Shown here piece by piece: positions 42,532 through 50,869 of a stretch of 64,000 nt of DNA. Each line of letters starts with the position of its first letter. The first letter of the stretch is position 1. The stretch is from assembly GCF_000759675.1 (NCBI RefSeq), contig NZ_BAWM01000036.1:1-64000 (forward strand), given 5' to 3'. The translations under genes were made by a program, and so were the position numbers. The notes beneath the pieces are model-generated. The model worked only from the letters and a program-made list of their open reading frames with translations, made no database searches and had not been told where the DNA came from. The stretch is from Neobacillus niacini. Lineage in GTDB: Bacteria > Bacillota > Bacilli > Bacillales > Cytobacillaceae.

Positions 42532-43890
42532 CTACTGTGAATGTACTTTTTCACCTTGCACCCAAACTTCACAGATATTTTCTGGACGAACTAAATACAT
42601 GATTTTTTGGAAGACGTCATGTAAGTCTTCCTTTTCATCATAAATTGGTAGTTTTGCTGTTGCTACTGTCGTATCGATGATTTGTACATCCCATGCATAG
42701 TTCTCTTCTAATCGGCCGATTGCTAGGCTTAAACTTTCTCCCCCGCCAGCACTTGCAAAATAGAAAGCTTCATTAATGGTAATACGTGAATTTGGCACGC
42801 CTCGTTCTTCAGCTGGAAGTGAAGTATCCACTCCATCCTCTAACATTCTCGAAGATATGACAGCTTGCCTGGCATTATCATAAATACTTGGTGAAAAACC
42901 GCCTGAAATATCGGAGCCTAATCCAATCGCTACTCCTTTTGAGTGTAAATAACCAATTGGGATGACGCTATTAGCAAAGTAAGAATTAGAGATGGGGCAA
43001 TGGCTGACTGCGGTGCCTGTTTCTGCAAATAAATCGGCATCGTCATCATTTAAGAAGTTGCAATGCGCCATCACCGACTTATCTCGTAAAAGTCCAAAAT
43101 CATGTAAGGCAAAAGCGTCATTTTTTTGAAAACGATCCTGTACATATCCATGCTCCCAATCACTTTCACTGCAGTGCGATTGGACATATGTATCATACTT
43201 AGCCGCTAATTCTCCCAACCCTTTTAAGGCATCGTCAGTACAGCTTGGAATAAAGCGCGGTGTTACAACAGGGTAAATACCCTGTTTCGTTGATTGGGCT
43301 AATTCGTTGACTGCTAAAATGAATTCCTCGGTATCCTTTAATGCCGTTTGCGTATCAGCGTCACGGTAGATTTCTGAGGTTTGGTCAGGATTATCCATAA
43401 CCACCTTCCCCACTAAACCGCGCTGTCCTTTTTCTGCACAAATTTTTGCTAGCAGTAAGCTTGCTTCTTTATGAACCGTTGCAAAATAAAGAGCCGTGGT
43501 AGTTCCATTTGCCAGCAGCGTGCTGACAACATCTTGATACACCTTTTTGGCAAAACCAAGATCCGAAAATTTAGATTCCAATGGAAAGGTGTATGTATTT
43601 AGCCAATCATAAAGGGGAATATCCAACGCCGTCCCTGATTGCGCCCATTGCGGCGCATGTACATGCAAATCAACAAAACCCGGTAAAAAATACTGACCAT
43701 CTTTTAAACACTGAAGATTATCTTGGTAAGTTTGTAGTATCGTCTGATATTCTGGATTTTCTGGTGCAACCACTTTCTCAATCAGTCCGTCTTCACTGAT
43801 ACAGAAAAGATGTTCTTTTAAAATATGTACCTCTGTTGGTGACTTGCTCGTAAAAGCAGTCCCCCGGAAAACCCGCGCATAGTTTTTCAT
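42532..43890 (-). CDS. guaD: Guanine deaminase (amidohydrolase family)
   Basis: A 452-aa metal-dependent hydrolase converting guanine to xanthine and ammonia. The metal motif 'GFVDLHVHAPQWAQSG' holds His76 and His78; its 'HVHAPQW' form is typical of guanine deaminase. Later ligands appear in 'VQSHCSESDWE', 'MAHCNFLND' and 'IGLGSDISGG'. I chose the ATG after AAGGTG. The gene stands alone; I saw no purine riboswitch in the 400 bp upstream. The alternative is a related aminohydrolase, but the motifs fit guanine best. Confidence 0.88.
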   Translation of the reverse strand: MKNYARVFRGTAFTSKSPTEVHILKEHLFCISEDGLIEKVVAPENPEYQTILQTYQDNLQCLKDGQYFLPGFVDLHVHAPQWAQSGTALDIPLYDWLNTYTFPLESKFSDLGFAKKVYQDVVSTLLANGTTTALYFATVHKEASLLLAKICAEKGQRGLVGKVVMDNPDQTSEIYRDADTQTALKDTEEFILAVNELAQSTKQGIYPVVTPRFIPSCTDDALKGLGELAAKYDTYVQSHCSESDWEHGYVQDRFQKNDAFALHDFGLLRDKSVMAHCNFLNDDDADLFAETGTAVSHCPISNSYFANSVIPIGYLHSKGVAIGLGSDISGGFSPSIYDNARQAVISSRMLEDGVDTSLPAEERGVPNSRITINEAFYFASAGGGESLSLAIGRLEENYAWDVQIIDTTVATAKLPIYDEKEDLHDVFQKIMYLVRPENICEVWVQGEKVHSQ

Positions 43891-44128
43891 CAACTTCACC
43901 TTGTTCGTATTGTGTTTTACTATTTGATATTATAGTGTATCAAATTAGGTAAGTCTATTTTGCAGGATCCTTATTGATTGATTGCTATATAAATATGGAA
44001 AAAGTAGGTTTATCAAAGTTCAGAATATTATCTTCTGAAAATCCAAATTTCAAACCTTATTATCAGTAATACTACTTTCCTTGGTTTGGTTTTTATTTTC
44101 GGTTTGAACATTCAATGTTTTCACCCTG

Positions 44129-44165
44129 AAAAGGCGTTTGCATGTATTGCAGACGCTTTTTTGTA
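44129..44165 (+). terminator. Plus-strand terminator without an upstream gene
   Basis: GCGTTTGCA and TGCAGACGC pair with one G-U around TGTAT, followed by TTTTTT. The nearest plus-strand gene upstream ends 3.4 kb away, so either a small transcript starts within 43.9-44.1 kb or this is a leftover. No open frame was found there. Confidence 0.5.
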
Positions 44166-44297
44166 TTTTTTGAAACTGTTTAACCAAATCGCTGATTCTG
44201 TCTTAACACCATGGTAAATGTCCAATCGATTCTTGTCTTTTGAAATACATATATAAGGAATATTTATTCTTCAGATAATCCAAAAGGTGGTGAAGAT

Positions 44298-44414
44298 ATG
44301 GGCTTTGGTTACGGCTGTGGGGGCTATGGCTATGGTGGCTATGGCGGCAGTAGCTTTGTATTAATTGTTGTATTGTTCATTTTGTTGATTATCGTACTTT
44401 CCAGTTGGTGTTAA
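44298..44414 (+). CDS. YjcZ-family sporulation microprotein, 38 aa
   Basis: A short protein with a Gly/Tyr-rich head ('GYGCGGYGYGGYGG') and one hydrophobic segment ('FVLIVVLFILLIIVLSSWC'). This is the YjcZ/YrkM-type pattern found in Bacillus sporulation membranes. AAAGGTGGTGAAGAT precedes the ATG. It is the first of three small genes probably expressed together during sporulation. Confidence 0.85.
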   Translation: MGFGYGCGGYGYGGYGGSSFVLIVVLFILLIIVLSSWC

Positions 44415-44456
44415 TGTTCAAACCGACTTTTTAAGTTCATGCTGAAGGTGAAATAA

Positions 44457-44546
44457 ATGGGTGAAGAAAGAGGATTTGGATTTGCTTTTATTATAGTATT
44501 GTTTATTCTCCTTATCATTGTCGGATCTTCTTTTATGGCCTACTAA
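44457..44546 (+). CDS. YjcZ-family-like microprotein, 29 aa
   Basis: A 29-aa protein 'MGEERGFGFAF' followed by 'IIVLFILLIIVGSSFMAY'. The membrane segment is nearly identical to that of the 38-aa gene upstream, but the Gly-rich head is replaced by a short charged one. GAAGGTGAAAT precedes the ATG. Probably a paralogue. Confidence 0.75.
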   Translation: MGEERGFGFAFIIVLFILLIIVGSSFMAY

Positions 44547-44626
44547 ATTGTACGGAATAAAGGGCAGGTTAAGTTCATCTGTCCCGTTGTCATATAGACT
44601 TCTGAAATGATAGGAGGATGAAATAA

Positions 44627-44776
44627 ATGCCGTTTTTTGGATTTGACCGAAGAGATCGGTTTTTTCGTGACGACTTTAGAAGAAGACTGTTTTTCCCCTT
44701 TGTATTTGTATTTGATATAGATAGAAGAAGACGCTTTGAATTCGAAAGAGAAAGAAGAAGAAGACGTAGATTCTAG
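44627..44776 (+). CDS. Arg/Phe-rich low-complexity microprotein, 49 aa
   Basis: An unusual composition: nearly 40 percent Arg and more than 20 percent Phe, with Asp and Glu, in the pattern 'FDRRDRFFRDDFRRRLFF', a short hydrophobic stretch 'FPFVFVFDID', then 'RRRRFEFERERRRRRRF'. TAGGAGG lies nine bases before the ATG and a terminator follows, so it is almost certainly translated. It follows two YjcZ-type genes, suggesting a spore structural or nucleic-acid-binding role, which is inference. Confidence 0.65.
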   Translation: MPFFGFDRRDRFFRDDFRRRLFFPFVFVFDIDRRRRFEFERERRRRRRF

Positions 44777-44816
44777 TAATAAAAGATTAAAACGGTATTT
44801 CTAGATTCCAACTGGT

Positions 44817-44855
44817 AAGAACAAGCTGCCACAAAAGGCAGCTGTTCTTTCTTTA
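44817..44855 (+). terminator. Terminator after the microprotein cluster
   Basis: AAGAACAAGCTGCC and GGCAGCTGTTCTT form a long stem with one mismatch and an ACAAAA loop, followed by TCTTTATTT. Confidence 0.8.
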
Positions 44856-45083
44856 TTTCTATATTTGACATATTGATTCTCACCTCAATATATATATTTA
44901 ACTCAGTTGTTCCACTAACTTGCTTCGTGAGTAAAGCAAGAAAAAAGATCGCCGCAACGCACCTTTCCAGTTGTCACTTTCTAGAAAAACGGATGATTTC
45001 GCTTGAGGAAGGAAGTTTCCAAGAGGACCTTTTTTATCCCGCTGAAAACCCTGAATATATTACTCAGAAAATATTATTTAAAA

Positions 45084-45106
45084 AAGCTTACTCAAAGAGT
45101 AAGCTT
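45084..45106 (-). terminator. Terminator of cwlJ
   Basis: AAGCTTACTC and GAGTAAGCTT form a perfect 10-bp stem with a three-base loop. On the minus strand TTTTTT follows. It overlaps the stop codon. Confidence 0.85.
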
Positions 45107-45548
45107 AACTACCGATATAAACACTATCACATGTTCCAGGTTTTGGTTCATAATAACAATGATTTTTAAATTGACCAGAATGAGGTTGACCGTACCATGT
45201 TGGAGGGCATGGAGCATACGGATTAAAGTACCAAAGAGCATATTTCCCTGGGTGTTGTCTCCAATAATCCAAATTCTGTTTTGCTAATCTCTTTTCAGCA
45301 GTTCTCGCTCTTTGATAAAATACATTTCCTTTTTGAACAGCTTCAAAAGAAAAATTTCCTCCTTGTACTTGAAAAATGACATCGGGAATTTTTCTTAAAC
45401 CTTTAAAGTCTAAACAATCTGCTTTAAGACGATTAACAATTACATTTCCAACATATAACATTCCTTGTTTTCCTTCACCTTCGGCTTCTGCTCTCATCAT
45501 CCTTGCCATTAAGTCAACATCTGAACTGCGGTAATTTACTCTAGGCAT
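45105..45548 (-). CDS. cwlJ: Spore cortex-lytic cell wall hydrolase CwlJ-type
   Basis: A 147-aa hydrolase of the SleB/CwlJ (Hydrolase_2) family, which degrades spore cortex peptidoglycan at germination. 'DVDLMARMMRAEAEGEG' contains the catalytic Glu, followed by 'VGNVIVNRL' and 'NPYAPCPPTWYGQPHSG'. As in CwlJ there is no signal peptide or SleB-like N-terminal domain. GGAGGTG precedes the ATG. The usual partner gerQ is not adjacent in this window. Confidence 0.88.
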   Translation of the reverse strand: MPRVNYRSSDVDLMARMMRAEAEGEGKQGMLYVGNVIVNRLKADCLDFKGLRKIPDVIFQVQGGNFSFEAVQKGNVFYQRARTAEKRLAKQNLDYWRQHPGKYALWYFNPYAPCPPTWYGQPHSGQFKNHCYYEPKPGTCDSVYIGS

Positions 45549-45763
45549 TTTTTCACCTCCAAAATATAGTATGAAAAAAAGCCTACAATGATGACATTGT
45601 TTAAATAATAAAAGTGATTATGCTAACATCAGGAATGCTTCTCAATCATAAAAAGAACATCTCCTATAAGGGGGGAGGCACCTGTTTTTCTTAAGATACA
45701 CAATTGCATAAATTATAACTTAACTGAAAAAAATATATTATTACTATTTTTTAGGGAGATGTT

Positions 45764-46333
45764 ATGAAAATGGCATTTGAGAAGGGGCTCGCTCAATCAG
45801 AAAAAGCTTATAATCAGTTCACTGAGATAAGTTCTTTACTTGCAAATACAGTGACGGAAGAATTTCTCTCAACCTGGCAATGGTGGTTTGGTCTCGCACT
45901 ATTTATTGTTCCATGGATTGTTTGGTTTAGACTCAGGAAGAAAGATAGTGCAGGACGTCTCCTTTTAGGTGGCTTACTGACTATTATATTATCACTTACA
46001 ATAGATCTTGCAGCATTATCTTTAGGGCTCTGGTCATACCCAATGGTAATCATCCCTCTATCACCATTTCTATTTTTACCATATCACTTTACTTTAGCAC
46101 CAGTTGGTGTAATGTTCGCTCTACAAATAAAACCAAAAATGAATACCTTGTTAAAAGGAATCTTATTTTCTTCAATTGCTGCTTTTGGAGGAATGAATTT
46201 CTTTAGTGCCATCGACTTTTACAACCCTAAGAATTGGTCCACTCTATATGATTTTATAATTTTTTTAACTCTTTACTATGCGGCTTATTCGGTTACAAAG
46301 ATTGAGAGCTATACTAAATTAGATAAGGGATAA
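45764..46333 (+). CDS. CBO0543-family membrane protein (copy 1)
   Basis: A 189-aa protein with about five TM segments after a soluble 40-residue N-terminus. 'WQWWFGLALFIVPWIVWF', 'LWSYPMVIIPLSPFLFLPYH' and the charged linker 'RLRKKDSAGRLLLGG' match the CBO0543 family common in spore formers. No function is known. AGGGAGATGTT precedes the ATG. A second family member is at 62.5-63.0 kb. Confidence 0.75.
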   Translation: MKMAFEKGLAQSEKAYNQFTEISSLLANTVTEEFLSTWQWWFGLALFIVPWIVWFRLRKKDSAGRLLLGGLLTIILSLTIDLAALSLGLWSYPMVIIPLSPFLFLPYHFTLAPVGVMFALQIKPKMNTLLKGILFSSIAAFGGMNFFSAIDFYNPKNWSTLYDFIIFLTLYYAAYSVTKIESYTKLDKG

Positions 46334-47100
46334 ACCTAATATGTATAACGACCTAGCGACCTCTTTTTAGACGAGAACTACTTTAATAAACAGGGAAAGC
46401 AATCAATTGTACGACATTCACTACGAGGACTCCAAAGCATAGGATAAACTGTTACGTTACAAGAACCTGAAGCATCTTAATCTATACAACTTACCTACAA
46501 TAAATCAATATATTAGGCGCCCTCCCCTTTTAAAAAAAATGAATGAGCTGCGTTTTCTTAAGTATTTCCTTTTTTGCCAAATTGCCGAAGTTTATTTTCA
46601 GGGTAGTTGAAAAAGAGATTAATTAACTGGAGAAATATTAAGTCTAAAATTGCAGTTCTAACTATGTCTACAATCAGTTTATTAATATCTTGATTTTTAA
46701 TTTTCGGTTCAAAGAAGTACCTCAAACAATAGACCACAGCGAAAAATAAATAACAGAAATAATGAAATTCCCTATTGTAAAAAGATTCCTACCTTCGTTT
46801 TTTATGTAAATATTCTATTCGTGAAATGGTATATCCTTCTTGAACTGACCCCTTAGTACAACAAGAAAAAAGACCGCAGCAGCGATCCCGGTTCTTTAAC
46901 TCTTGCCCCCATTGGTTTTAGTTGATTGTTTTTTTCTTTCTTACTTCTTTCAATTATTATAGCAACTAAAAGACATCCAATCCCTATTATATGCCTGATA
47001 ATATTACCTTCAAGGGAAAATTTAGTTTCATTTAAGCATTTCTTTGAACTCTTCCGTGATTTGTTTGACTAACTCATATTTTCCATCGGCTGTATTCTCA
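46334..47100. other. Gene-poor stretch
   Basis: No frame with a ribosome site and recognisable protein was found on either strand. It holds one copy of the dispersed repeat (46836-46890). On the minus strand, at about 47027-47120, a frame without a start reads 'DGKYELVKQITEEFKEMLK' before a stop. This may be the tail of a lost gene. Confidence 0.5.
46836..46890. repeat. Copy of the dispersed intergenic repeat
   Basis: CCTTCTTGAACTGACCCCTTAGTACAACAAGAAAAAAG (in blocks) shares its core TTAGTACAACAAGAAAAAAG with copies near 920, 44930 and 49410. Read on the minus strand the adjoining GATCGC...GCGGTC pairs and is followed by TTTTTT, so this copy can act as a terminator. Confidence 0.5.
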
Positions 47101-47457
47101 TTATCCCTTGTATGCTTTCTGTAATTTCACAAGATCAAATTTCTTCATTTTAAGAAATGCTTTCGTTACCCGCGCAAGTTGCTCCGGTGTGCCCTTTCTC
47201 ATCATCTCGTCCATCTCACTTGGAACAATCTGCCAGGACAAGCCATACTTATCTTGAATCCAGCCATACTTCTCACTAAACGGATACTTATCAAGTGGCA
47301 TTAACGCTGTGCCACCTTCGAACAATTGTTCTAAACCTCATTTATTTTTTCACTCGCGTCTTTTTCTCGCGATGGGTCAAAATTAACTATGAAAGACACC
47401 GACGGATTTAACTTGAACAAAGGCCCAGCGCTATCGCCGGATATTGGCAATACTTTT
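47101..47457 (-). pseudogene. PhnB-like VOC protein, broken
   Basis: The C-terminal half is open ('[20 protein letters not shown]', '[16 protein letters not shown]', '[16 protein letters not shown]'), typical of the PhnB / 3-demethylubiquinone-type VOC proteins. The preceding part lies in another frame ('FKLNPSVSFIVNFDPSREKD') and is interrupted by a TAG plus a one-base loss where Trp-Glu-Gln would be expected. The N-terminal domain is gone. This is a decayed gene. Confidence 0.7.
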
Positions 47458-47460
47458 ATG

Positions 47461-47489
47461 TTTTACGTTACGAAATAGGTTGTTATAAT
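47461..47489 (+). promoter_or_regulatory. Promoter of the orphan acyl carrier protein
   Basis: TGTTATAAT gives an extended -10 (47481-47489), with TTTTAC 17 bp upstream as a weak -35. The GGGGGATG ribosome site follows. Confidence 0.6.
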
Positions 47490-47521
47490 GGTAGTTATGA
47501 AATACTTAGGGGGATGTCGAA

Positions 47522-47752
47522 ATGACCACATTTGAAAAGTTAAAGCCTATTATCGCAGACCAACTTGGTGTCAAAATGGAGAATATCAAACCGGAAGCAT
47601 CATTCAAAGAGGACTTCGATGCTGATTCGCTAGATATGGTGGACCTGACGATGGAAATTGAAGATGAATTCGCGATCGAGATTAGTGACAAAGTTGCAGC
47701 GAAGCTTCAAACAGTCGGTGATGTCGTAAATTATATTGAAAACCGTCGTTAA
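47522..47752 (+). CDS. Acyl carrier protein, second copy type
   Basis: A 76-aa ACP with the phosphopantetheine site 'DADSLDMVDL' (Ser36). It has the four-helix ACP length, but differs from the housekeeping Bacillus AcpP in several places (for example 'MTTFEKLKPIIADQLGV' at the start). It is alone, with its own promoter, and not next to fabG or rnc as acpP normally is. It may serve a specialised acyl pathway or be a spare. No acyl transferase lies beside it. Confidence 0.85.
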   Translation: MTTFEKLKPIIADQLGVKMENIKPEASFKEDFDADSLDMVDLTMEIEDEFAIEISDKVAAKLQTVGDVVNYIENRR

Positions 47753-47764
47753 CAAATAAGGAAG

Positions 47765-47826
47765 GCGGATAGCCCAAAGCATGCGTACTCTAGAAAGCAG
47801 GTGAACGTATCGCAGAAGGCATCCGC
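47765..47826 (+). ncRNA. Possible structured RNA element after the acyl carrier gene
   Basis: GCGGAT.GCC (47765-47774) pairs with GGC.ATCCGC (47818-47826), and inside it GCGTAC pairs with GTA.CGC. Two helices with single-base bulges stack on each other. There is no T-run, so it is not a plain terminator. It could be a 3' UTR structure of the ACP transcript. Evidence is base pairing only. Confidence 0.25.
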
Positions 47827-47860
47827 TACTATGTGTATATTACAGAAATGCAGTGTGTAA

Positions 47861-48895
47861 TTACAGGGTCTTAATTTTTGTTAATTCTTGTTCAATACCA
47901 CTCATTATATCAAATGCTCCATCTGACTTATTTGAGCAAACAACGACCTTAATAGATAAGCCAGGATAATAAGCAGAATGAAAGCTAACACCGGGATCAT
48001 ACCCCATTATATGATATTTAAGGATACTGTTATCGGTTTTTTTCTTAATCCAAATACCATAACCATAGTAACCACTTTCATTGACTTGTGTATGAGTGGA
48101 TAATAGCTTATTTGTGTATGTTTCATTTAATAGTTGGTAATTCATAAGTGCATTCCATAGTTTAGCCATATCATAAGCTGTTACAAATGCTCCACCATCG
48201 GAACCACCTTTTACAGGTAAAGAATAGATGTTTGTTTTCCAAGTTCCATCAGGTTTATCGATATAGCCTAATGCTGTATTTGGCGGTAGAGAGTCAAATG
48301 AAAAGTATCCAGATTGCGTCATATCAGCTTTATTGAAAATATGTTTTTGAACATAATCAGAGAATTCAAGTCCACTTACTTGTTCCACAATTAATCCTAA
48401 TAAAATATAGCCAGCATTGTTATAGTGAAAAGATTCCCGTGCTTGAGATTTCATAGGCTCGTTTTGAAACAATGGTAAGAAGTCTTTTAACTTTCTTATA
48501 TGATACATAGGATTATTGACCCAAAGATCCTCAAAGTCATCCATTACATCCTCATCAAAATAATCTGGTATTCCCGAAGTATGTGTCAGTAAATGATGGA
48601 CAGTAACTTTATTATCAAAATGTTTAAAATCAACTTTGAGACAATCGCTCAATTTAGAATCAAAAGAAATTTCTCCCTCTTCTACAAGCTGACAAATTGC
48701 AATTGCCGTAAAGAGTTTACATCCAGATGCTATTCCAAAGCGAGTAGCAGAATTATTTTCTAATTGATCTGAACGGTTGGCGTACCCAAAGTTTTTATCT
48801 AGTAAAACCTTATCCTTATCTTCAACAAATACTGAACCTGAGAAACCACCCTTACTTTGAATATTTGAAACTATTTCTATTATATTTATGTTCAT
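47861..48895 (-). CDS. Serine hydrolase (beta-lactamase/DD-peptidase family)
   Basis: A 344-aa penicillin-binding-like esterase/peptidase. The nucleophile motif SxxK is 'SGCK' in 'RFGIASGCKLFTAIAICQL', Tyr lies in 'FHYNNAGYILLG', and the third motif is near 'YHIMGYDPG'. 'HHLLTHTSGIPDYF' is typical of this family. There is no signal peptide, so it is probably cytosolic. GGAGGAATAGCT precedes the ATG. Substrate unknown. Confidence 0.85.
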   Translation of the reverse strand: MNINIIEIVSNIQSKGGFSGSVFVEDKDKVLLDKNFGYANRSDQLENNSATRFGIASGCKLFTAIAICQLVEEGEISFDSKLSDCLKVDFKHFDNKVTVHHLLTHTSGIPDYFDEDVMDDFEDLWVNNPMYHIRKLKDFLPLFQNEPMKSQARESFHYNNAGYILLGLIVEQVSGLEFSDYVQKHIFNKADMTQSGYFSFDSLPPNTALGYIDKPDGTWKTNIYSLPVKGGSDGGAFVTAYDMAKLWNALMNYQLLNETYTNKLLSTHTQVNESGYYGYGIWIKKKTDNSILKYHIMGYDPGVSFHSAYYPGLSIKVVVCSNKSDGAFDIMSGIEQELTKIKTL

Positions 48896-48930
48896 AGCTA
48901 TTCCTCCATATTTCTATTTTAACCTTGGAA

Positions 48931-49080
48931 CTAACCAGCTAATAGAGGAACGATTATTATAGAAAATCCTAAACTGATTAATAATGTTACAACCCAATCC
49001 CTTTTTTTGGTCATTTTAAAAAGTATATTCAAAACCGAACTAATACACATACAAACTAAAAATACGAATAAAACCATCAT
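48931..49080 (-). CDS. Small two-TM membrane protein, 49 aa
   Basis: Two hydrophobic segments ('MVLFVFLVCMCISSVLNILF' and 'VVTLLISLGFSIIIVPLLAG') are separated by the basic turn 'KMTKKRDW'. No family is recognised. I set the start at the ATG six bases after GGAG; an ATG 18 bases upstream has GGGGG too close to use. It lies 35 bp upstream of the serine hydrolase on the same strand and may be co-transcribed. Confidence 0.5.
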   Translation of the reverse strand: MMVLFVFLVCMCISSVLNILFKMTKKRDWVVTLLISLGFSIIIVPLLAG

Positions 49081-49422
49081 AAGTGACTCCAAATGCATGC
49101 CCCCTGACAACAATAATATGTATTATTTTACCACAAAAGTCCAAATCCTTATTAAACTAACATGCACGTTGCACAATAAAAAAGGCTGCCGCAGCAACCT
49201 ATAAGTAGGGATTAGTTGGTGCGTATGTATTTAATTTGCATGTCCGTTCGTTTATTGAGCTTTCTTCTGAATACTTCATAGTTGATCTAAAATGGGCAAA
49301 GTATGTTCAAACAAACTTTTTTATTTAAACAAGAATAACAATAGAAGCCTCCCAGATAAAAGGAGGCTCATTTTAATTTACATACAAATCCTTCTTCAAT
49401 TATCCTGCTTCGTTAGCACAAT

Positions 49423-49453
49423 AAAAAAACAGACTCTAAAATAGAGCCTGTCT
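49423..49453 (-). terminator. Terminator of the cold shock gene
   Basis: On the minus strand ACAGGCTCTA and TAGAGTCTGT form a stem with one G-U, followed by TTTTTTT. It lies within one of the dispersed-repeat copies (49393-49430). Confidence 0.8.
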
Positions 49454-49469
49454 ATGTCCGACATTGTTA

Positions 49470-49670
49470 TTAAGCTTTGCGAACGTTAGTAGCTTGGGGT
49501 CCACGTTGACCTTGCTCTACTTCAAAAGTAACTGCTTGACCTTCGTCTAAAGATTTGAAACCTTCGCTTTGGATTGCTGAGAAGTGAACGAATACATCGT
49601 CTCCAGCTTCGCGTTCGATGAATCCAAATCCTTTTTCTGCGTTAAACCATTTTACTTTACCTTGTTCCAT
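49470..49670 (-). CDS. Cold shock protein (CspA/CspD family)
   Basis: A 66-aa single OB-fold RNA chaperone. The RNP motifs 'KGFGFIE' and 'VFVHFSAI' are intact, and the length is normal. The longer frame begins upstream, but GGAGGAAACACAC sets the start at MEQGKVKW. A 7-bp hairpin (TGTGTGC/GCACACA, 49687-49704) lies just before the ribosome site, and the 5' UTR seems long, as for other csp mRNAs that are controlled by RNA structure. Confidence 0.93.
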   Translation of the reverse strand: MEQGKVKWFNAEKGFGFIEREAGDDVFVHFSAIQSEGFKSLDEGQAVTFEVEQGQRGPQATNVRKA

Positions 49671-49686
49671 GTGTGTTTCCTCCTGA

Positions 49687-49704
49687 TGTGTGCTTTTGCA
49701 CACA
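49687..49704 (-). promoter_or_regulatory. 5' UTR hairpin of the cold shock gene
   Basis: TGTGTGC and GCACACA form a perfect 7-bp stem with a four-base loop, a few bases upstream of GGAGGA. It might influence translation with temperature. Confidence 0.4.
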
Positions 49705-50127
49705 ATATGTTACTATCCTTGCTCCCAGTGATCATTAAGACGAAAAGTTCTATTAATACTATCCTTTACACCGAACAAAAATAATTCTTCCTTAGAATAC
49801 CATTTTTCGAAAATGTTTGCAAGCTTACCATCTATTATGTGAATTTATGTCACTTTCAATAAAAAGTTTTTTTACTTTCTACATTGTAGCTCTAACTTTT
49901 AAGAATAACTTGTAAAATTTATAGTCATCTTCACTAATAATTGAATGTGTAATTTATTCAGCTTATATGGCTTTAAATGGTTATTATAGATGAAACTATC
50001 TTTTTCTATATTAAAACTAAAGGTTTTCTCTTTCTTTATGTACCTTTTGTGTGGAGTTTTTTGTCAAATGCGACATAAAGGAGTCATTTTTTTCTTCAAC
50101 TAAACTCATTCGTGAGTCAATAAGAAA

Positions 50128-50160
50128 AAGACAAGGGAATCTAATCTCTTGTCTTTTTAG
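50128..50160. terminator. Terminator after ycnI
   Basis: On the minus strand AAAAGACAAGAGA pairs with TCCCTTGTCTTTTT (one mismatch) seven bases after the ycnI stop. T-runs occur on both strands. It adjoins a dispersed-repeat copy at 50093. The rest of the 49705-50092 interval shows no gene. Confidence 0.7.
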
Positions 50161-50166
50161 AAATAA

Positions 50167-50826
50167 TTATGCACGTTTTTTTAGAGAAATAACAAGCGAT
50201 AATAACCCTGCAATTAAAGCAGCAATCGATACATAAAGTGGAGCATTTGAAGAATTTGTTGTTTCATTTACTTCTTCCTTATTAGCTTGTTCCGTTTTTA
50301 CTTCTTCCTTAGATTCATTTGTCTTAACTGTACTATGGTGATCCCCGGACCCATCAGCTGGTTTTGGATTAACTGTAGTCACAGACGCAGGTTTTTCAGC
50401 ATCTTGTGTTCCAACCCACTCTACTACGGTTCCATCCTGATAGGTTTGATAGGCTTTAAATACAATTTCCGTTGCGTCGTCTGCAACTTTTCCTTGAATG
50501 TTAAATAGTCCAAATTCTGTTGATTTTAACCCTTCTTCTTCTGCTGTCCACGTTACACTCGTAATCTTTTCTGAAGCATCTTTTTGAATTTCATATTTCC
50601 AGCCTGGTTTTGGTTCAATTCGGCTAATATTCACGGCTGACGGAAATTCCACTCTAATTTGTGTGGTTGGTACCGTTTCATTCTCAGATGGTACCCTTAC
50701 GGTAAACATTTCATAGCTTCCTTGAGTTGTTTCCTTAGGCAGGACCGTTACATGTGCACTTGCAATTCCTGCAAAAAGTAAAAATGCTCCTAACATTACT
50801 GCAAGCGAGGTCATCATCTTTTTCAT
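50167..50826 (-). CDS. ycnI: YcnI-type copper-binding protein (DUF1775)
   Basis: A 219-aa exported, membrane-anchored protein. A signal peptide (residues 1-24, ending 'GIASA') precedes 'HVTVLPKET', whose first His after cleavage is the likely copper ligand in YcnI proteins. The DUF1775 beta domain has 'VRVPSENETVPTTQIRVEFP' in two blocks. A Glu/Lys/Asn linker leads to a C-terminal TM helix and 'KKRA'. It is the last gene of a ycnK-copC-ycnI set, probably a copper acquisition or handling system at the cell surface. Confidence 0.88.
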   Translation of the reverse strand: MKKMMTSLAVMLGAFLLFAGIASAHVTVLPKETTQGSYEMFTVRVPSENETVPTTQIRVEFPSAVNISRIEPKPGWKYEIQKDASEKITSVTWTAEEEGLKSTEFGLFNIQGKVADDATEIVFKAYQTYQDGTVVEWVGTQDAEKPASVTTVNPKPADGSGDHHSTVKTNESKEEVKTEQANKEEVNETTNSSNAPLYVSIAALIAGLLSLVISLKKRA

Positions 50827-50869
50827 TAATAATCTCTTCCCTTCAACAAATTATAATAGACACAAATGC

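Noticed and set aside
43891-44297. Purine riboswitch for guanine deaminase
   Set aside because: The conserved core bases and loop-loop complementarity were not found on the minus strand.
47027-47120. Independent gene reading '...DGKYELVKQITEEFKEMLK' on the minus strand
   Set aside because: There is no start codon or ribosome site and it overlaps the end of the PhnB-like relic; kept only as a possible remnant.
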